Assembly: GCA_046542845.1 (NCBI GenBank)
Contig: JBKHAN010000074.1
Coordinates: forward strand, 1-10,978
Length of the DNA: 10,978 nucleotides
Source: SKKC01 sp046542845
Lineage (GTDB): Bacteria; Spirochaetota; Spirochaetia; DSM-27196; SKKC01
Reading direction: 5' to 3'
The notes under the pieces are model-generated. The model did not search any database. It had not been told where the DNA came from and saw only the letters and a program-made list of their open reading frames with translations. The position numbers and the translations under genes are program-made. Below are positions 1 to 6,941 of this stretch, piece by piece (within the stretch, counting starts at the first letter, position 1; each line of letters starts with the position of its first letter).

Positions 1-115
1 CAATCGGACCAATGAGCAGGAAGAGCCAGTGGACGCCAACCAGCGCTCCGCGTAATATGCTCAGGCGCTGTTCTATCCGATTTTGCGCGAACGCAGCAGC
101 TCGGTTTCGATACAG
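1..115 (-). CDS. Possible start of a membrane protein, cut by the left edge
   Basis: After the epimerase stop, the minus strand has a frame with no stop from position 115 to the window edge. It encodes about 38 residues: a basic, Arg/Gln-rich stretch and then a hydrophobic segment ending LVGVHWLFLLIGPI, which looks like the start of a first transmembrane helix. No ATG, GTG or TTG codon with a ribosome-binding site is visible in this frame; only CTG codons are present. A random open frame, or a gene that has suffered a frameshift, is equally possible. If real, it would be the next operon gene after the epimerase, and a membrane transporter would fit that position. I do not recognise the family. 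Confidence 0.2.
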   Translation of the reverse strand, partial: MYRNRAAAFAQNRIEQRLSILRGALVGVHWLFLLIGPI

Positions 116-192
116 TCAAGCGCCGGCACCCTGCGTGTACTGGATATACCGGGAAAACGCTGCTCCAGGATACGTTTCGCACGCGGTACTGT

Positions 193-1155
193 TCACGCCT
201 CTGCGACACGGAGTTCAGCAGCGAAGCGCCCCGCGAGTTCCTCTCCCGGATCAAGTACGTGAAGTCCAAGCTGTGGTTCGTTGAAGGCGTTGGCAGCGGC
301 CGTAAGCGGTTCGATCGCAATAGCCTGGCGCGACGGTGGAATGAAGAGCTGCTGAAACCGAAACGCTCCGGACTGCCGCAGGAAAAGATCGTGGGTTGCA
401 GATCTGAGCACGGTCTCGATTTCGTGTGAACGGCGACACGTCAACGCGATATCCAGCTCACGGCCCGCGAGTGCTGTGAACTTCCGTGAAGGCTGCTCGC
501 GGAAATCGTACTCAGTGTCCCGGACGTCCTCTATCGTGCCGGTCGGTTTCAACGACCCGTCAACGGGCACAAACGAATCGGCAGTGGTTTGTAGCAGAAG
601 GTCGTCGACTGAACGCGTGCCTGGAAGCTGAAAATACGGATGCCACCCGAAGCTCACCGGACACGGGGTTGTCCCTGGGTTGCGACAAAGCATCTCGACG
701 GTCAGCCGCGAAGGTTCAAGGACAAAGGTAAGGACCACGCGCCCGGCAAAGGGATAGCCGCCGACCGCATTGGATGCAAGGACAGCCTGCATTTCGAGCA
801 GCGTTTCCGCCGTACCTTCGGTATTGCGTACGATAGAAACCGGCATTTCATAGAAAAAGCCGTGAATCGCGTCGCCCGAGTCAGGATCGTTAAGTGGAAG
901 GGAATACTCATTGCCCTGAAATGTGTAGGAGCCCCCGGGTATCCGGTCACAGAACGGCCAGAGAAAACGTCCCGGAAAGAGCGGGTGGTAGCAGTCTTCG
1001 CTGGACTGCTCGTCCGGTGCCCAGAGGATTTCATGAGATGTTTCCGCTGCTCCGAGGCGTATGCTGGACACCGTCGCGCCGCATCGGGTATTGATTGTGA
1101 CGCTTGAAAGTCCGCTCAGATGCCTGAACGTTCGCTTACCGGGATCCAGACACAA
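193..1155 (-). CDS. Aldose 1-epimerase (mutarotase) family protein, GalM/YihR-like
   Basis: Proteins of this family (COG2017) interconvert the alpha and beta anomers of aldoses in the cytoplasm. With the start used here the protein has 320 residues, a usual length. The expected catalytic residues are visible: Arg71 in DRIPGG, His98 in DAIHGF, His172 in GWHPYF, and Glu282 in IAIEPLTAAANAFN, the likely general base. The EPLT...NAF ending is like the YihR type of mutarotase more than classic GalM. No ATG lies early enough in the frame. I chose TTG at 1155 because it keeps the first beta strand (FRHLSGLSSVTI); CTG at 1119 is an alternative. The TTG start overlaps the end of the upstream SIS gene by 20 nt, and the ribosome-binding site is weak, so translation probably depends on coupling. 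The family is clear; the substrate is unknown and inferred only from the operon. Confidence 0.88.
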   Translation of the reverse strand: MCLDPGKRTFRHLSGLSSVTINTRCGATVSSIRLGAAETSHEILWAPDEQSSEDCYHPLFPGRFLWPFCDRIPGGSYTFQGNEYSLPLNDPDSGDAIHGFFYEMPVSIVRNTEGTAETLLEMQAVLASNAVGGYPFAGRVVLTFVLEPSRLTVEMLCRNPGTTPCPVSFGWHPYFQLPGTRSVDDLLLQTTADSFVPVDGSLKPTGTIEDVRDTEYDFREQPSRKFTALAGRELDIALTCRRSHEIETVLRSATHDLFLRQSGAFRFQQLFIPPSRQAIAIEPLTAAANAFNEPQLGLHVLDPGEELAGRFAAELRVAEA

Positions 1156-2155
1156 TCTCGTTACCCACTTTGCGCGCCCGTACGGGGGTATCGATATCGA
1201 TCCCGAGGGACAAGCCCGTGGACACGAGCAGATTCCACCCGGCGGCGAGCTGAACGTACTGATTATACTCGCCGATGTCCGGCACCTGTATCGTCGGAAA
1301 ACTGGTCTTGCGGGAGGCAATGGCTATAACGGCAAGGCCTACCCCGTCGCACAGGACTTCGCGGAACTTCGCTTCCTGATCGGGAAACGGATGAACAAGG
1401 ACGACAAGATCCGACGGCGACATGACCTCTTCGATCCCGTGTACCGCGTACGTGCCTTCGAGATAGCTGCTCTGCACGCGAGTGATTTCGTTTGTTTTCA
1501 GCGCAAGCTCTTCGGCAACACCATCGTTACGACCCGCGAAATAGATCACCCCGGCCTGCACCGCCCTGCGTACGATATCGCCCGGAATTTCTTGTAAAAG
1601 TGCCTCCTCAAACGCTTCTGAAATCAGTCTCGTTTCGGGCGGCGTGCGCTCTGTCGCGGAGCGAAATACCGTGTCGAAAAACAGGGCCTGCTCCACAACA
1701 CTCTTGGTTGCAGCGACAGCTGACTCTGGTCCGCAGGTCAGCACGTAGACCTCGTCGGCCATGCGCGCAACCGGCGTGTCATCGTGGGCAACAACAGCGG
1801 TTGTATGGACCGGACCGTTTTGCCTCTGTCGGCAGGACTCAAGAAGCTGGACGGCTTCTGCGGTCCTGCCGGAGTTCGACGATACGTATACGTGATGTTT
1901 CCGCACGTCGTATTCGGCAGCCTGCAGCGCTCCGTCGACATCAATGTCGGGGCCGCCGGCGTGGAGGAGCGTTCTGTATCTGGTGTACTTCGCCGGAAAC
2001 AGTCGCGACGAGCCTTCCCCGGACAGTAACACGCGCTCAGAGCGCGGTAGAAAAGCAGACGCTTCGTCGACCGGGAAATCCCGTATTATCGCCGGCGTTT
2101 CACGCATCTCCGCAATCAGTTTCGTTTCCTGTTGATCCTTGTTCGGTCGTTCCAT
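1136..2155 (-). CDS. Double-SIS-domain sugar isomerase/deaminase-like protein
   Basis: This 339-residue protein has two SIS domains, like the isomerase half of GlmS, AgaS and FrlB, which act on phosphorylated amino sugars or fructosamines. The first domain carries the phosphosugar-binding SSNSGRT (residues 92-98) and the CGPESAVAATKS stretch (141-152). The second begins near residue 190. By eye it lines up with the three GlmS isomerase residues: Glu223 in KTNEITR, His239 in YAVHGIEE, and Lys329 in RARKVGNE near the C-terminus. There is no N-terminal glutaminase domain, so it would not use glutamine. The likely role is isomerisation or deamination of a sugar phosphate in the cytoplasm. It follows the second permease gene by 29 nt and overlaps the epimerase start. 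No sugar kinase is encoded in the window, so the phosphorylated substrate would have to be made elsewhere. The fold is firm; the exact reaction is not. Confidence 0.88.
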   Translation of the reverse strand: MERPNKDQQETKLIAEMRETPAIIRDFPVDEASAFLPRSERVLLSGEGSSRLFPAKYTRYRTLLHAGGPDIDVDGALQAAEYDVRKHHVYVSSNSGRTAEAVQLLESCRQRQNGPVHTTAVVAHDDTPVARMADEVYVLTCGPESAVAATKSVVEQALFFDTVFRSATERTPPETRLISEAFEEALLQEIPGDIVRRAVQAGVIYFAGRNDGVAEELALKTNEITRVQSSYLEGTYAVHGIEEVMSPSDLVVLVHPFPDQEAKFREVLCDGVGLAVIAIASRKTSFPTIQVPDIGEYNQYVQLAAGWNLLVSTGLSLGIDIDTPVRARKVGNEIVSGSR

Positions 2156-2166
2156 CGCTCATTCGC

Positions 2167-2172
2167 TCCTCA
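2167..2172 (-). promoter_or_regulatory. Ribosome-binding site shared by the SIS gene and an overlapping 20-codon frame
   Basis: A strong GAGGAG lies 11 nt before the SIS start at 2155. It is only 4 nt before another ATG at 2162, which opens a 20-codon frame ending at 2100 inside the SIS gene. The SIS spacing is a little long and the other a little short. I keep 2155 because its frame carries the domain. The second ATG could compete for ribosomes. Confidence 0.5.
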
Positions 2173-2184
2173 GAGTTGGGTCGG

Positions 2185-3027
2185 CTATCCCTTGAGTGAT
2201 CCGGCAATAACACCCCGAATAATGAAGCGCTGCATGAGTATGAAGAACACAATGATCGGTGCAATCCCCATGACCAACGTTGCGAGCGCATAATCCCACC
2301 GTTCGGAGAACTGGCCGAAAAACCCGAAAATGGCAATCGGTATCGTCGCGAGTCTGTCGTCAAATAGAATCAGAAGCGGCAACAGAAAGTCGTTCCAGAT
2401 CCAGAAGGCCTGCAGAATCGCGACCGTTGCGAGCATCGATTTTAACAGCGGCAGAACGATGGAAACAAAAATCCGTATCGTCGTCGCTCCGTCGAGAAAC
2501 GCCGATTCCTCGAGTTCGAGAGGCACGGTCTTCGCGAACCCGTGAAGCAGGAATACCGTGAACGGCATACCAAGCCCGAGATAGATCACGATCAGACCGA
2601 AGCGGCTGTTGAGAAGGTTGAACACACGCACGATGCGCATGAGGGGAATCATGACCGACTGAAACGGTATAACCATTGCAACAACGAACAGTGCGAACAG
2701 TATCTTGCTGAATGCATGCCTTCGACGAACCATCCGCCACGCGGCGATTGCCCCGAGAAAAACCATGATTACGAGGCTGATACTCGTTATAATAAACGAG
2801 TTCTGAAATGCCCGCAGAAAGTTCGACGTCTCGAACCCGATTACGTAGTTCTGAAACTCAAGCGACCGGGGAAGCGAGGCTGCGTTACGCAGAATGTCGC
2901 CGAACGATTTCAACGAGTTGACCGTGACAAAGTAAAACGGCGCCAGGAACAGAACCGCGAGGACGGTCGCAAGTATCGTCAGCGTAACCACCGTACGGGT
3001 TTGCTGTGTGTGTATAGATGCACTCAT
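2185..3027 (-). CDS. CUT1-family sugar ABC transporter permease, MalG-like
   Basis: This is the second membrane subunit of a carbohydrate importer. The 280-residue protein has a first helix at about 13-36 and about six hydrophobic segments in all. The EAA loop, which contacts the ATPase, is at about 174-193 (EESAFLDGATTIRIF...LP). The following FWIWNDFLLPL and the C-terminal AGSLKG are typical of MalG-type permeases. The ATG at 3027 overlaps the stop of the preceding permease gene by 4 nt (ATGA), with GGGAG 8 nt upstream, so the pair should be made in balanced amounts. No ATPase gene is nearby; CUT1 systems often share one MsmK/MalK-type ATPase encoded elsewhere. Family confidence is high. 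The substrate cannot be read from the sequence. Confidence 0.95.
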   Translation of the reverse strand: MSASIHTQQTRTVVTLTILATVLAVLFLAPFYFVTVNSLKSFGDILRNAASLPRSLEFQNYVIGFETSNFLRAFQNSFIITSISLVIMVFLGAIAAWRMVRRRHAFSKILFALFVVAMVIPFQSVMIPLMRIVRVFNLLNSRFGLIVIYLGLGMPFTVFLLHGFAKTVPLELEESAFLDGATTIRIFVSIVLPLLKSMLATVAILQAFWIWNDFLLPLLILFDDRLATIPIAIFGFFGQFSERWDYALATLVMGIAPIIVFFILMQRFIIRGVIAGSLKG

Positions 3028-3905
3028 GAGTCGATCTCCCAGCGTTTGGTCAACGAGACCTGGGTCAGCGTCATGGCGCCGACGGCAATGAAGAAAATAA
3101 CCGCCTTGGCTGAGCCGAGGCCAAAGTTGTTGCGCTGGAATGCTTCAAAATAGATGTTAAGGGCAACAGCTTCGGTCGATCGAAACGGACCTCCGCGCGT
3201 TAGCGCGAAAATTACGTCGAAGATCTTCGTCGACCAGGAAAGCATTAGAAAAAGACAGATTGTAATCGCCGGTACAATTAACGGAAGAATGATGCGCATA
3301 AAGGTCTGATACCCGGACGCACCGTCGATCTGAGCCGATTCGAGGAGGTGATCATCGATCGCCAGAATCGACGCGACGTAAATGACCATCAGGTATCCGG
3401 TGGTCCGCCACGTAAACACTATGACGATCCCCCAGAACCCGGTCGCAGCATCACCCAGCCATGGTATCTGAAAAAAGCCTATTGAGGTCAGTTCGCCTAA
3501 GGCAGGAAACGCACCGGTAAAAATAAACCGCCAGATAAAACCAAGGATTATGCCGCCGATTACATTCGGAAGGAAAAAAATCGCTCGAAATCCATTTGCG
3601 AATTTGATAGCGCGTGTGACCAGTAATGCCAGCCCCAAACCAATTGCATTCGAAAAGATGACCGATGTAACCATGAGACGCAGCGTAAAGATCGCGGAGC
3701 GACCAATCTGCGCGTCGTCGGTGAATATCGTTCGAAAGTTCTCGAATCCGACCCAGTCTGCCGTCAGACTTATACCGTTCCAGTCCGTAAACGCATAATA
3801 GACCCCCAGAACAAACGAGCCCACGACAATGATCGAGAAAAAGAGTATCGCGGGACCAAGAAACAGGACGTCATGGAACACTTCGTTGACGCGGTTTTTT
3901 ACCAT
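3024..3905 (-). CDS. CUT1-family sugar ABC transporter permease, MalF-like
   Basis: This 293-residue protein is the first membrane subunit of the importer. Hydrophobic segments begin at about residue 13, and FTDWNG at 39-44 is a usual landmark after the first helix of short MalF-type permeases. The EAA loop is at about 189-208 (ESAQIDGASGYQTFMRI...LP). It is followed by the LTRGGPFRSTEAVALNIY region, typical of CUT1 permeases. It lacks the large periplasmic loop of E. coli MalF, as most CUT1 homologues do. The ATG at 3905 has a good GGGGGAG ribosome-binding site just upstream. It lies 100 nt after the binding-protein gene, separated from it by a stem-loop, and overlaps the next permease by 4 nt. 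Confidence 0.95.
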   Translation of the reverse strand: MVKNRVNEVFHDVLFLGPAILFFSIIVVGSFVLGVYYAFTDWNGISLTADWVGFENFRTIFTDDAQIGRSAIFTLRLMVTSVIFSNAIGLGLALLVTRAIKFANGFRAIFFLPNVIGGIILGFIWRFIFTGAFPALGELTSIGFFQIPWLGDAATGFWGIVIVFTWRTTGYLMVIYVASILAIDDHLLESAQIDGASGYQTFMRIILPLIVPAITICLFLMLSWSTKIFDVIFALTRGGPFRSTEAVALNIYFEAFQRNNFGLGSAKAVIFFIAVGAMTLTQVSLTKRWEIDS

Positions 3906-3949
3906 GCAACTCCCCCGTAATCAGAACATCAACACACGCAAAGCGGAAC

Positions 3950-3974
3950 CGGGGAGCGACATATCGCATCCCCG
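3950..3974 (-). other. Intercistronic stem-loop between the binding protein and permease genes
   Basis: The inverted repeat CGGGGA-(t)-GCGA / TCGC-TCCCCG on the minus strand forms a 10-bp, mostly GC stem with a 4-nt loop and one bulged base. No run of T follows, so it is not a classic intrinsic terminator. Stem-loops at this place in sugar ABC operons (as after malE) stabilise the upstream mRNA, giving more binding protein than permease. That role is inferred here by analogy. Confidence 0.6.
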
Positions 3975-4005
3975 ATTCGCGTATATACAATCGGACCGAA
4001 CACTC

Positions 4006-5271
4006 CTATCTGAGTCGTACCCACTCGCGATCAAACTCTTCGAGTGTTTCTTCCCAGGTCTGCTGTCCCGCGATGTAGGCTTGTACTCCGTCCGCAAACG
4101 CCTGCGGCATACCGTCCGGAAACTGCCCGAACATCCACGGCACCGTCCGCTCGGCTGCGGCCGCGGTAAGTCCGTCCTGGCTGATAGGACCAAGAGTATC
4201 CACCTCGATGTCTCCATAGGCAGGAATGAAGTTGAACTCGCTGAAGTTCTGCTGCGCGGTTCCGTCGGGACGAACAAGCCAGTCAAGGAAATCACGTGCG
4301 ACTTCCTGAGTTCGCTCGGACGAAGCTCCGTTTACGATCCAGTAGAAGGGAACCCCAGTCGGCATGCGGTTCGCCGTCTCCTCGTCATCGGTAAATGGTA
4401 TCGCCATCATGCCCCAATTCATGTCCGGAGCTGCTTCCAGAAGCTGTATTTCACGCCAGACACCCTGCTGTATCATGGCAGCGTCGCCGTTGAGAATGTC
4501 CTGCGTCTGTCGGCGATTGTCCGTCGTCAAAGGATTCTCCTCTCCGTATCTGACGTTCAGATCAATAAGCCTCTGCAGATCCTCAAACAGGGGGTTGCCG
4601 GCCATGGTTTCGCTGCCATCCATGAGTCCGTCCATGAAACCCTGAGGATCGGGTTGATGCGCAAAAGCAAGGTTCATAAGATGAAGACCCATGACCCACC
4701 ACTCGCCGAAGCCAGTGCTGAACGCGGTATATCCGGCATCTTCCAGCGCCTGCGCGACCTCTTCGAGTTCCTGGAATGTGGTCGGCAGCTCGGTTATGCC
4801 TGCGTCGTCGAACATGTCCCGATTATAGATGTACCCGTAGGACTCAAGGCCCATGGGCATACCAAGAACCTGTCCGTCAATCGTCATACCTTCGAGCGCA
4901 AACGGCAACGCTCGGTCTACCCACGGTTCGTCGCTGAGGTCCGTAAGAAAGTCCTCGAACTGGGCAGCCTGCCCGGTACCCTCGACGACAAACACGTCCG
5001 GGGCCGCGTCCGCTGCGAACTTACTGCGAAGCAGGGTCATCCACTGTGCACCACCACCACGGATTTCATTGTTGAATGAAACATCGAACTCCGACTGCTC
5101 GGCGTAGCGATCAGTTGCGGCGTTCCAGGAATCGAGCCATGTGACCTTGAAGTGAAATGTGTGAAGACTGACCGGTCCGTCCTCGGCTTCGACCTCCTGT
5201 TCACCAGCCGCAAACGCAACAGGTGCAATGATCAACGCCAAGGCAACTATCATTAACATTAGACGCTTCAT
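4006..5271 (-). CDS. Extracellular sugar-binding protein of a CUT1 ABC transporter
   Basis: This 421-residue protein is a family 1 extracellular solute-binding protein that captures the sugar outside the cytoplasmic membrane and delivers it to the permeases. Residues 1-21 form a signal peptide (basic MKR, a hydrophobic core, then APVAFA), with probable cleavage before AGEQEVE. There is no lipobox cysteine, so it is probably soluble in the periplasm. Landmarks include APDVFVVEG near residue 90, the LGMPMGLESYGYIYNRDMF region where the two lobes meet, NGDAAMIQQG, and FLDWLVRPDG near the C-terminal end. Many Trp, Tyr and Phe residues could stack on a sugar. The ATG at 5271 has GGAGG 4 nt upstream. 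It follows the DUF3604 gene after a 137-nt gap, the largest inside the operon. The gap carries only a 5-bp hairpin and a weak AT-rich tract, and no promoter I would trust. Confidence 0.95.
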   Translation of the reverse strand: MKRLMLMIVALALIIAPVAFAAGEQEVEAEDGPVSLHTFHFKVTWLDSWNAATDRYAEQSEFDVSFNNEIRGGGAQWMTLLRSKFAADAAPDVFVVEGTGQAAQFEDFLTDLSDEPWVDRALPFALEGMTIDGQVLGMPMGLESYGYIYNRDMFDDAGITELPTTFQELEEVAQALEDAGYTAFSTGFGEWWVMGLHLMNLAFAHQPDPQGFMDGLMDGSETMAGNPLFEDLQRLIDLNVRYGEENPLTTDNRRQTQDILNGDAAMIQQGVWREIQLLEAAPDMNWGMMAIPFTDDEETANRMPTGVPFYWIVNGASSERTQEVARDFLDWLVRPDGTAQQNFSEFNFIPAYGDIEVDTLGPISQDGLTAAAAERTVPWMFGQFPDGMPQAFADGVQAYIAGQQTWEETLEEFDREWVRLR

Positions 5272-5408
5272 ACGCCCTCCCTTTACAAACCATTTTTATT
5301 CCCCGCCGAACCCGACAGTCTGCGACTGGCGACCCCGACGATGCCGTGTTCCATGTGCGCAACGGCTCGCACCCATCCCTGTTCCTATTTCGATTCTCAC
5401 CTCCTCCT

Positions 5409-6941
5409 CTATCGTCTTTGTGTCATCCACACAGGCGATGACCATGCACATTGCCCGTTCTCCTGTATCACTCGCACGTAGTACCAGTCTTCCGTTTCCG
5501 TCGCCGTATCGGTACACGAGAACGACGCGGTATACTCGCGCTCGGGAATGAACTCGTGAACCCGTATAGCCGGCGACACGAAGCCCTCGGTGTATATCAC
5601 CTGCGCTTCGTCTAATAGCGTCCCGAGCGCATACGACCACTGCTGTCCGTCGGCCCGTATGTTCACCGAAGACGCTGCATCCCCTTCGATTTCGAGACAC
5701 AGCGCCTGCGTCTGCGATGTTCTTGTGGTGCTGTTTCCCTGTGTGCGAGTCTTCAAGTGCACCGTAGAATCAGCGACCTTGACCGACGAAAACTGACACG
5801 ACTCTTCGACCGTATCGAGGGGATCTACGACATCGCGCCCGCGAAGTCGCGGCTCGACCGACAGCACCTCCCCGTCTTCTACGCCCACGGTTACATCCCA
5901 GTGCTTCTGCCGGTTTTTCTCGCCCCAGCCGAACTCAAGAAGCAGCTTCCCTTTCAGCGACGCCGAGTCGCGTCTCGCAGTACTACCTGCGGGTACGTGG
6001 CTGTGGAAAAGCTCACCGTTCTTGACGACATCTATTCGGCTTATACGGTGTCCTGCGACAACGTCCACGAATACATCTCGTGGCGCCTCCGACGTCGCAA
6101 TGATTGAGCCCATGGGATGACCGCTCACCGAAAACTTCAGGGAAATCCGGTCCCCGCTGACAGCGTACGTACGTCGCTCGAGGATCGCCTTCCAGATCGA
6201 CTCGCGCGAGAGGTCTTCCGCCCACACAGCGGTTCTACCGTAACCGTAGCTTCCGGGATGCGCAGAATGATGGTCTGTCGACGCCACGACACCAAAGTGG
6301 TGTCCCTGACGCAGCCCGGACACCATGGTGTTCCGGGGGTCGAGTGGGCCCATGGTATGCAGATACGGAAAGAGCGGATCGTTGCTCTCGGCGAGGCCGT
6401 GCATCGACAGAATCTCGATAACAGGCGACGCATCGTCGGTGACAGAGGGCCAGTTGATACCACGAAAACCCGTGGAGTATCCGATGTGGTGCGGCAGAAG
6501 CAGCATCTGACTGTCTTTCGCGGACGTTTCGCGAAGGAGCCGCTCAAACTCTTCTATACTCACCTCGGGGTCGGCGGCAGGCAGGGGCAATGGAGACACG
6601 AAGGTTCTGTCGCCGTGCCGAAACGAATGCATCTCGTACCCGAAAAAGGTCACGAAGCTGCCAGGTCTGTTTCGTTGCTCGGTACGTTCGAGGTAGGTCT
6701 GCCAGTTGTCGCGCAGCTTGTTGAACCCGTTCCGGTGATACTCGACGACCTCGTCGGGCATGGGCTTTTCTGCCATGTCGGGCCACGCCGCGTGTCCCGT
6801 CACGCTGGCAAAATCCAGCTGCAGCTGCGCGTTGTCGTACGCATCGTCGAGCGTTCCGTGCGCGTAGCTGATTCCGCAATGATTATGCAGGTCGCCATAG
6901 TAGACCTGCAGCGTGTCGTAAGCGCTGTCTGCGGTGTTCAC
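5409..6941 (-). CDS. PHP-fold DUF3604-type protein, putative metal-dependent hydrolase
   Basis: This 510-residue protein resembles the DUF3604 branch of the PHP superfamily, whose known members are metal-dependent hydrolases. I know of no established reaction for this branch. The likely metal ligands are visible: GDLHNH (Asp17, His19, His21), TGH (His50), GYEMH (Glu103), PHH (His151, His152) and STDHH (Asp223, His224, His225). The block RTYAVSGDRISLKF...MGS at about 257-279 and the C-terminal WYYVRV...AWSSPVW are typical of the family. There is no signal peptide, so it should act in the cytoplasm. The start is GTG at 6941, with AGGAG 8 nt upstream, overlapping the sulfatase stop as GTGA. Its coupling to a sulfatase suggests that both act on the same substrate. 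It could cleave a phosphoester, sulfoester or other bond, but the sequence alone does not say which. Confidence 0.8.
   Translation of the reverse strand: MNTADSAYDTLQVYYGDLHNHCGISYAHGTLDDAYDNAQLQLDFASVTGHAAWPDMAEKPMPDEVVEYHRNGFNKLRDNWQTYLERTEQRNRPGSFVTFFGYEMHSFRHGDRTFVSPLPLPAADPEVSIEEFERLLRETSAKDSQMLLLPHHIGYSTGFRGINWPSVTDDASPVIEILSMHGLAESNDPLFPYLHTMGPLDPRNTMVSGLRQGHHFGVVASTDHHSAHPGSYGYGRTAVWAEDLSRESIWKAILERRTYAVSGDRISLKFSVSGHPMGSIIATSEAPRDVFVDVVAGHRISRIDVVKNGELFHSHVPAGSTARRDSASLKGKLLLEFGWGEKNRQKHWDVTVGVEDGEVLSVEPRLRGRDVVDPLDTVEESCQFSSVKVADSTVHLKTRTQGNSTTRTSQTQALCLEIEGDAASSVNIRADGQQWSYALGTLLDEAQVIYTEGFVSPAIRVHEFIPEREYTASFSCTDTATETEDWYYVRVIQENGQCAWSSPVWMTQRR

Noticed and set aside
12..284. Plus-strand open frame of 90 codons at the left edge
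   Set aside because: It overlaps the end of the epimerase, has an Arg/Pro-rich composition and no good ribosome-binding site.
3829..5079. Long plus-strand open frame of 416 codons
   Set aside because: It lies opposite the solute-binding protein and the first permease start, has no recognisable domain, and its translation is rich in Arg, His and Cys as expected of an antisense frame in GC-rich DNA.
5312..5375. Short hairpins (CAGTC/GACTG and GTGCG/CGCAC) in the DUF3604 to binding-protein gap
   Set aside because: Both stems are only 5 bp and no T-run follows, so neither supports a terminator.
5296..5411. AGGAGGAGG tract after the DUF3604 stop with a GTG opening a 34-codon frame
   Set aside because: The Shine-Dalgarno-like run abuts the GTG with no spacer, and the translation is Gly/Arg-rich without features. 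It is probably just purine-rich intergenic sequence.
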